Source of the DNA: Candidatus Berkelbacteria bacterium | GTDB taxonomy: Bacteria; Patescibacteriota; UBA1384; XYA2-FULL-43-10; CAINNR01 | DNA length: 50,980 nt | Reading direction: 5' to 3' | Assembly: GCA_026397235.1 (NCBI GenBank) | Contig: JAPLVG010000016.1 | Span: 1 to 50,980, forward strand | Shown here: one piece after another, positions 48,652 to 50,980 of the stretch | How the letters are laid out: each line of letters begins with the position of its first letter | Position numbering within the stretch: the first letter of the stretch is position 1 | Made by a program: the position numbers and the translations under genes | Notes under the pieces: generated by a model | Told to the model about the DNA's origin: nothing | What the model saw: the letters and a program-made list of their open reading frames with translations, nothing else | Database searches by the model: none

Positions 48652-49230
48652 ATGCCAGGTGGAGTAGAAGGATCACCACAGGAGCTTTATAATGAGCGTG
48701 GACAAGTGAAAGATCCAGAAATTGCACAAGAAATGGCCAAAGTTGAGAAACCATTTCGCGAAAAAAAAGTTTTAGGGATTTTCAAGCCCTCCAATAAACG
48801 GATAAAAGAAGGGGAACAACGGGCTGAAAATTTGGGCAAGGACTTGCGAATTGAAAAAGAAGATAAAAATGGTTTGGGCAGCGCTCAGCATAAACAAAAT
48901 GGTCAAGAAAATTTAGCGGCCACTGAACAGGGAGAATTAATTGATGACATTATTCCAATATCTGTGAGTTGTGAAAACCGAACTAATGTACGAGATCCTG
49001 AGTGCATGAATAACCCTGAATTGATCAGATACAGTCTTGAAAGACATGCCAAACAGAGACTGGGTGAAAGCTGGAAAGAAAAAGTAAAAAGCTTCAATAT
49101 CCATTTGACAGTCGAGGATAATTTAGCTCGTAATGGAAATGTTTTTATCTATTCTGATCAAGTTATAATGAAAGATGGGACAGTGGTTGAACTAGGTGTG
49201 GGTCGTACACCAGATTTATCTTTTTTCTGA
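48652..49230 (+). CDS. Hypothetical protein
   Basis: TTTGGAGG SD 6 nt upstream of ATG (MPGGVEGSPQELYNERGQ); terminator downstream. Confidence 0.7.
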   Translation: MPGGVEGSPQELYNERGQVKDPEIAQEMAKVEKPFREKKVLGIFKPSNKRIKEGEQRAENLGKDLRIEKEDKNGLGSAQHKQNGQENLAATEQGELIDDIIPISVSCENRTNVRDPECMNNPELIRYSLERHAKQRLGESWKEKVKSFNIHLTVEDNLARNGNVFIYSDQVIMKDGTVVELGVGRTPDLSFF

Positions 49231-49248
49231 AAATAAGGCGATTTGCTA

Positions 49249-49276
49249 AAAAAAACCAGCTTCGGCTGGTTTTTTT
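49249..49276. terminator. Bidirectional terminator AAAAAACCAGC-TTCG-GCTGGTTTTTT
   Basis: TTCG tetraloop hairpin with A/T flanks. Confidence 0.85.
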
Positions 49277-49326
49277 GGTAGAGGCAATATTTATCAGTCG
49301 GTGGGATATTTTGCTATACTTAATTT

Positions 49327-50085
49327 ATGCGATATTCTCATCCACTACAAAAAAGCAGTAAGCATCACATTTTAAAGCACCATTTTACCAGTGGCGCTAT
49401 TAGCTGGGCTTGGATTTTGGCAGCATTTTTAGTTGTAGGTTTTGTTTTTAGTTTTTCTAGTTTAAGCTGGAATCAGATTCTGGGCGGATTTGTCGTCAGC
49501 CTAATTCGCACCAGTATTTCCTATATTATAGCCGCAACACTTGCTATCATTATCGCTCTGGCTATGACTTCGAGTCGTTGGTTAGAAGGATTATTGTTGC
49601 CGGTTTTTGATGTCCTGCAGAGTTTTCCAAGCTTTGCCTTATTCCCAGTTTTAGTTGTAGCACTACGAAATTCTCCAGAGTTCATTATCATCATCGTTTT
49701 AACTATAACCATGATCTGGCCGATACTCTTCTCAATTATTGGTGGAATAAAAAATCGCCGCCAAGATTTTGAAGAAGCGGCAACTATTTTTGGCGCTCGT
49801 GGTTCGAAACGCTTAGTCCATTTCGTGTTTCCCGAGCTCATGCCGTCAATTGTAACCGGCTCAATTGTTGGATGGGGTGAAGGCTGGGAATTCATTATCG
49901 GTGCCGAACTTTTGGTTAAAACTAACATCGGCATAGGATCATATCTTGGATTTTTAGGACAGAATCAAAAAAATGTTGCTTTGGCGTTTGGAATTATTAT
50001 TTTGCTAATGCTTTTGTTTGTTATTAATAAATTAATTTGGTTGCCGCTACTCACGCGAGCTACCAATTATAGTTCGGAGTCATAA
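49327..50085 (+). CDS. ABC transporter permease (nitrate/sulfonate/taurine type)
   Basis: EEAATIFGARGSKRLVHFVFPELMPSIVTGSIVGWGEGWEFIIGAELL EAA-loop. Confidence 0.88.
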   Translation: MRYSHPLQKSSKHHILKHHFTSGAISWAWILAAFLVVGFVFSFSSLSWNQILGGFVVSLIRTSISYIIAATLAIIIALAMTSSRWLEGLLLPVFDVLQSFPSFALFPVLVVALRNSPEFIIIIVLTITMIWPILFSIIGGIKNRRQDFEEAATIFGARGSKRLVHFVFPELMPSIVTGSIVGWGEGWEFIIGAELLVKTNIGIGSYLGFLGQNQKNVALAFGIIILLMLLFVINKLIWLPLLTRATNYSSES

Positions 50086-50816
50086 TGACTGATGGCCAAA
50101 TAATACAATTAAAAAATATTTCGCAGAATTTCGAAATAGATAGCAAAAAACAAATTGTTTTGAAAGATATTAGTTTTGAAATTAAAAAAGGCGAGTTTGT
50201 TTGCATTGTCGGGCCATCTGGTTGCGGCAAATCGACACTTCTGCGGATAGTCGCCAAGCTAATCAATCCAACAGCGGGGGCGGTAAGAGTTAACACTGAT
50301 AAATTAGCCATGGTTTTTCAAAATTTCGCCTTATTCCCTTGGTTAACCGTTGAAGAAAATATAGCTTTTGGATTAAATATGTCAGGAGCTAAAGAATCAG
50401 AAGCAAAAAAAATAGTTAGAGAGCAAATTACCGCTATGGGCCTGTCCGGCGTTGAGAAAAAACATCCAAAGGAACTATCCGGTGGTATGAAGCAACGGGT
50501 TGGAATCGCTAGAGCCTTGGCGATTAATCCGGAAATTTTACTTTTGGATGAACCTTTTTCGGCGCTAGATATCTTTACGGCAAAAAAATTGCGTGCGGAA
50601 TTATTATCCATCTGGAAAGAAAGAAATTTGACAGTCTTGATGGTGTCACACTTGGTTGAAGAAGCAGTGGAGTTAGCTGATCGGGTAATAATTATGTCGG
50701 CAAATCCGGGAAAAGTAAAAGAGGCAAAAAATGTCGGATTGTCTCGTCCAAGAAGTGTGCGATCTGAGCAATTTTATCATCTAGTTGATGAAATTGAAAA
50801 GCTGATTCATTCATAA
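50085..50816 (+). CDS. ABC transporter ATP-binding protein (nitrate/sulfonate/taurine type)
   Basis: GPSGCGKSTLLRIVAKL; LSGGMKQRVGIARALAINPEILLLDEPFSALD. Confidence 0.92.
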   Translation: MTDGQIIQLKNISQNFEIDSKKQIVLKDISFEIKKGEFVCIVGPSGCGKSTLLRIVAKLINPTAGAVRVNTDKLAMVFQNFALFPWLTVEENIAFGLNMSGAKESEAKKIVREQITAMGLSGVEKKHPKELSGGMKQRVGIARALAINPEILLLDEPFSALDIFTAKKLRAELLSIWKERNLTVLMVSHLVEEAVELADRVIIMSANPGKVKEAKNVGLSRPRSVRSEQFYHLVDEIEKLIHS

Positions 50817-50820
50817 TTAC

Positions 50821-50937
50821 GACTTACGCGATGGAGTCCAAGCTTTAGCTTGTTATCCAACACGCCATTCGACATTGCTCATGGTCTGAGTGAAATCGAA
50901 CGACTAAAGCGTGGTCTCCGTGGATTTTGCGTAAGTC
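50821..50937. repeat. MITE-like element with GACTTACGC...GCGTAAGTC terminal inverted repeats
   Basis: 9-bp perfect TIRs, internal inverted GGAG/CTCC and GCTTTAG/CTAAAGC. Confidence 0.55.
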
Positions 50938-50980
50938 ATATATAATATAATCTTTAATCAAAAAATGCCCGGGTCGCGGG

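Overview
This 51 kb window looks like a Candidate Phyla Radiation (Patescibacteria-type) chromosome segment; the placement is inferred from gene content and style only. The standard code fits, because TGA acts as a stop. The backbone is housekeeping genes, mostly on +: rpsO, pnp, family-4 uracil-DNA glycosylase, RNase J, FtsK/SpoIIIE, RodZ-like HTH protein, recA, recX, PEP synthase, rubrerythrin, a DHH phosphoesterase, dnaG, rpoD, several ABC transporters, a tRNA-Ser(GGA) and a NUDIX hydrolase. Between these lie many orphan monocistronic small genes with their own terminators, a roughly 10 kb cluster of surface/membrane proteins (35.0-44.6 kb), and several families of interspersed palindromic repeats. 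Main observations: (1) a tRNA-Asn(GUU) gene interrupted between U35 and U36 by a group I intron, with an HNH endonuclease ORF in the P1 loop; (2) a second, out-of-use copy of the RNase J C-terminus (VIPVVIEV-stop) in which all 8 sense codons and the stop differ at the third position or by stop identity, separated by a short insert; (3) a wHTH + Cas2-like (PaaX-like) gene bracketed by two identical 34-bp palindromic repeats, with related palindromes bracketing an AbrB/ABC-exporter operon; (4) a dockerin-tailed Ig-like surface protein next to a membrane-anchored cohesin-like protein; (5) an interspersed ACACAGA hairpin family with about 12-bp phasing between core genes; (6) a DUF3800 cassette next to a duplicated, diverged recX 5' end; (7) a (ACT)19 microsatellite in an intergenic regulatory region; (8) four genes split by single frameshifts. 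All calls are from reading the sequence; no searches or folding were run.
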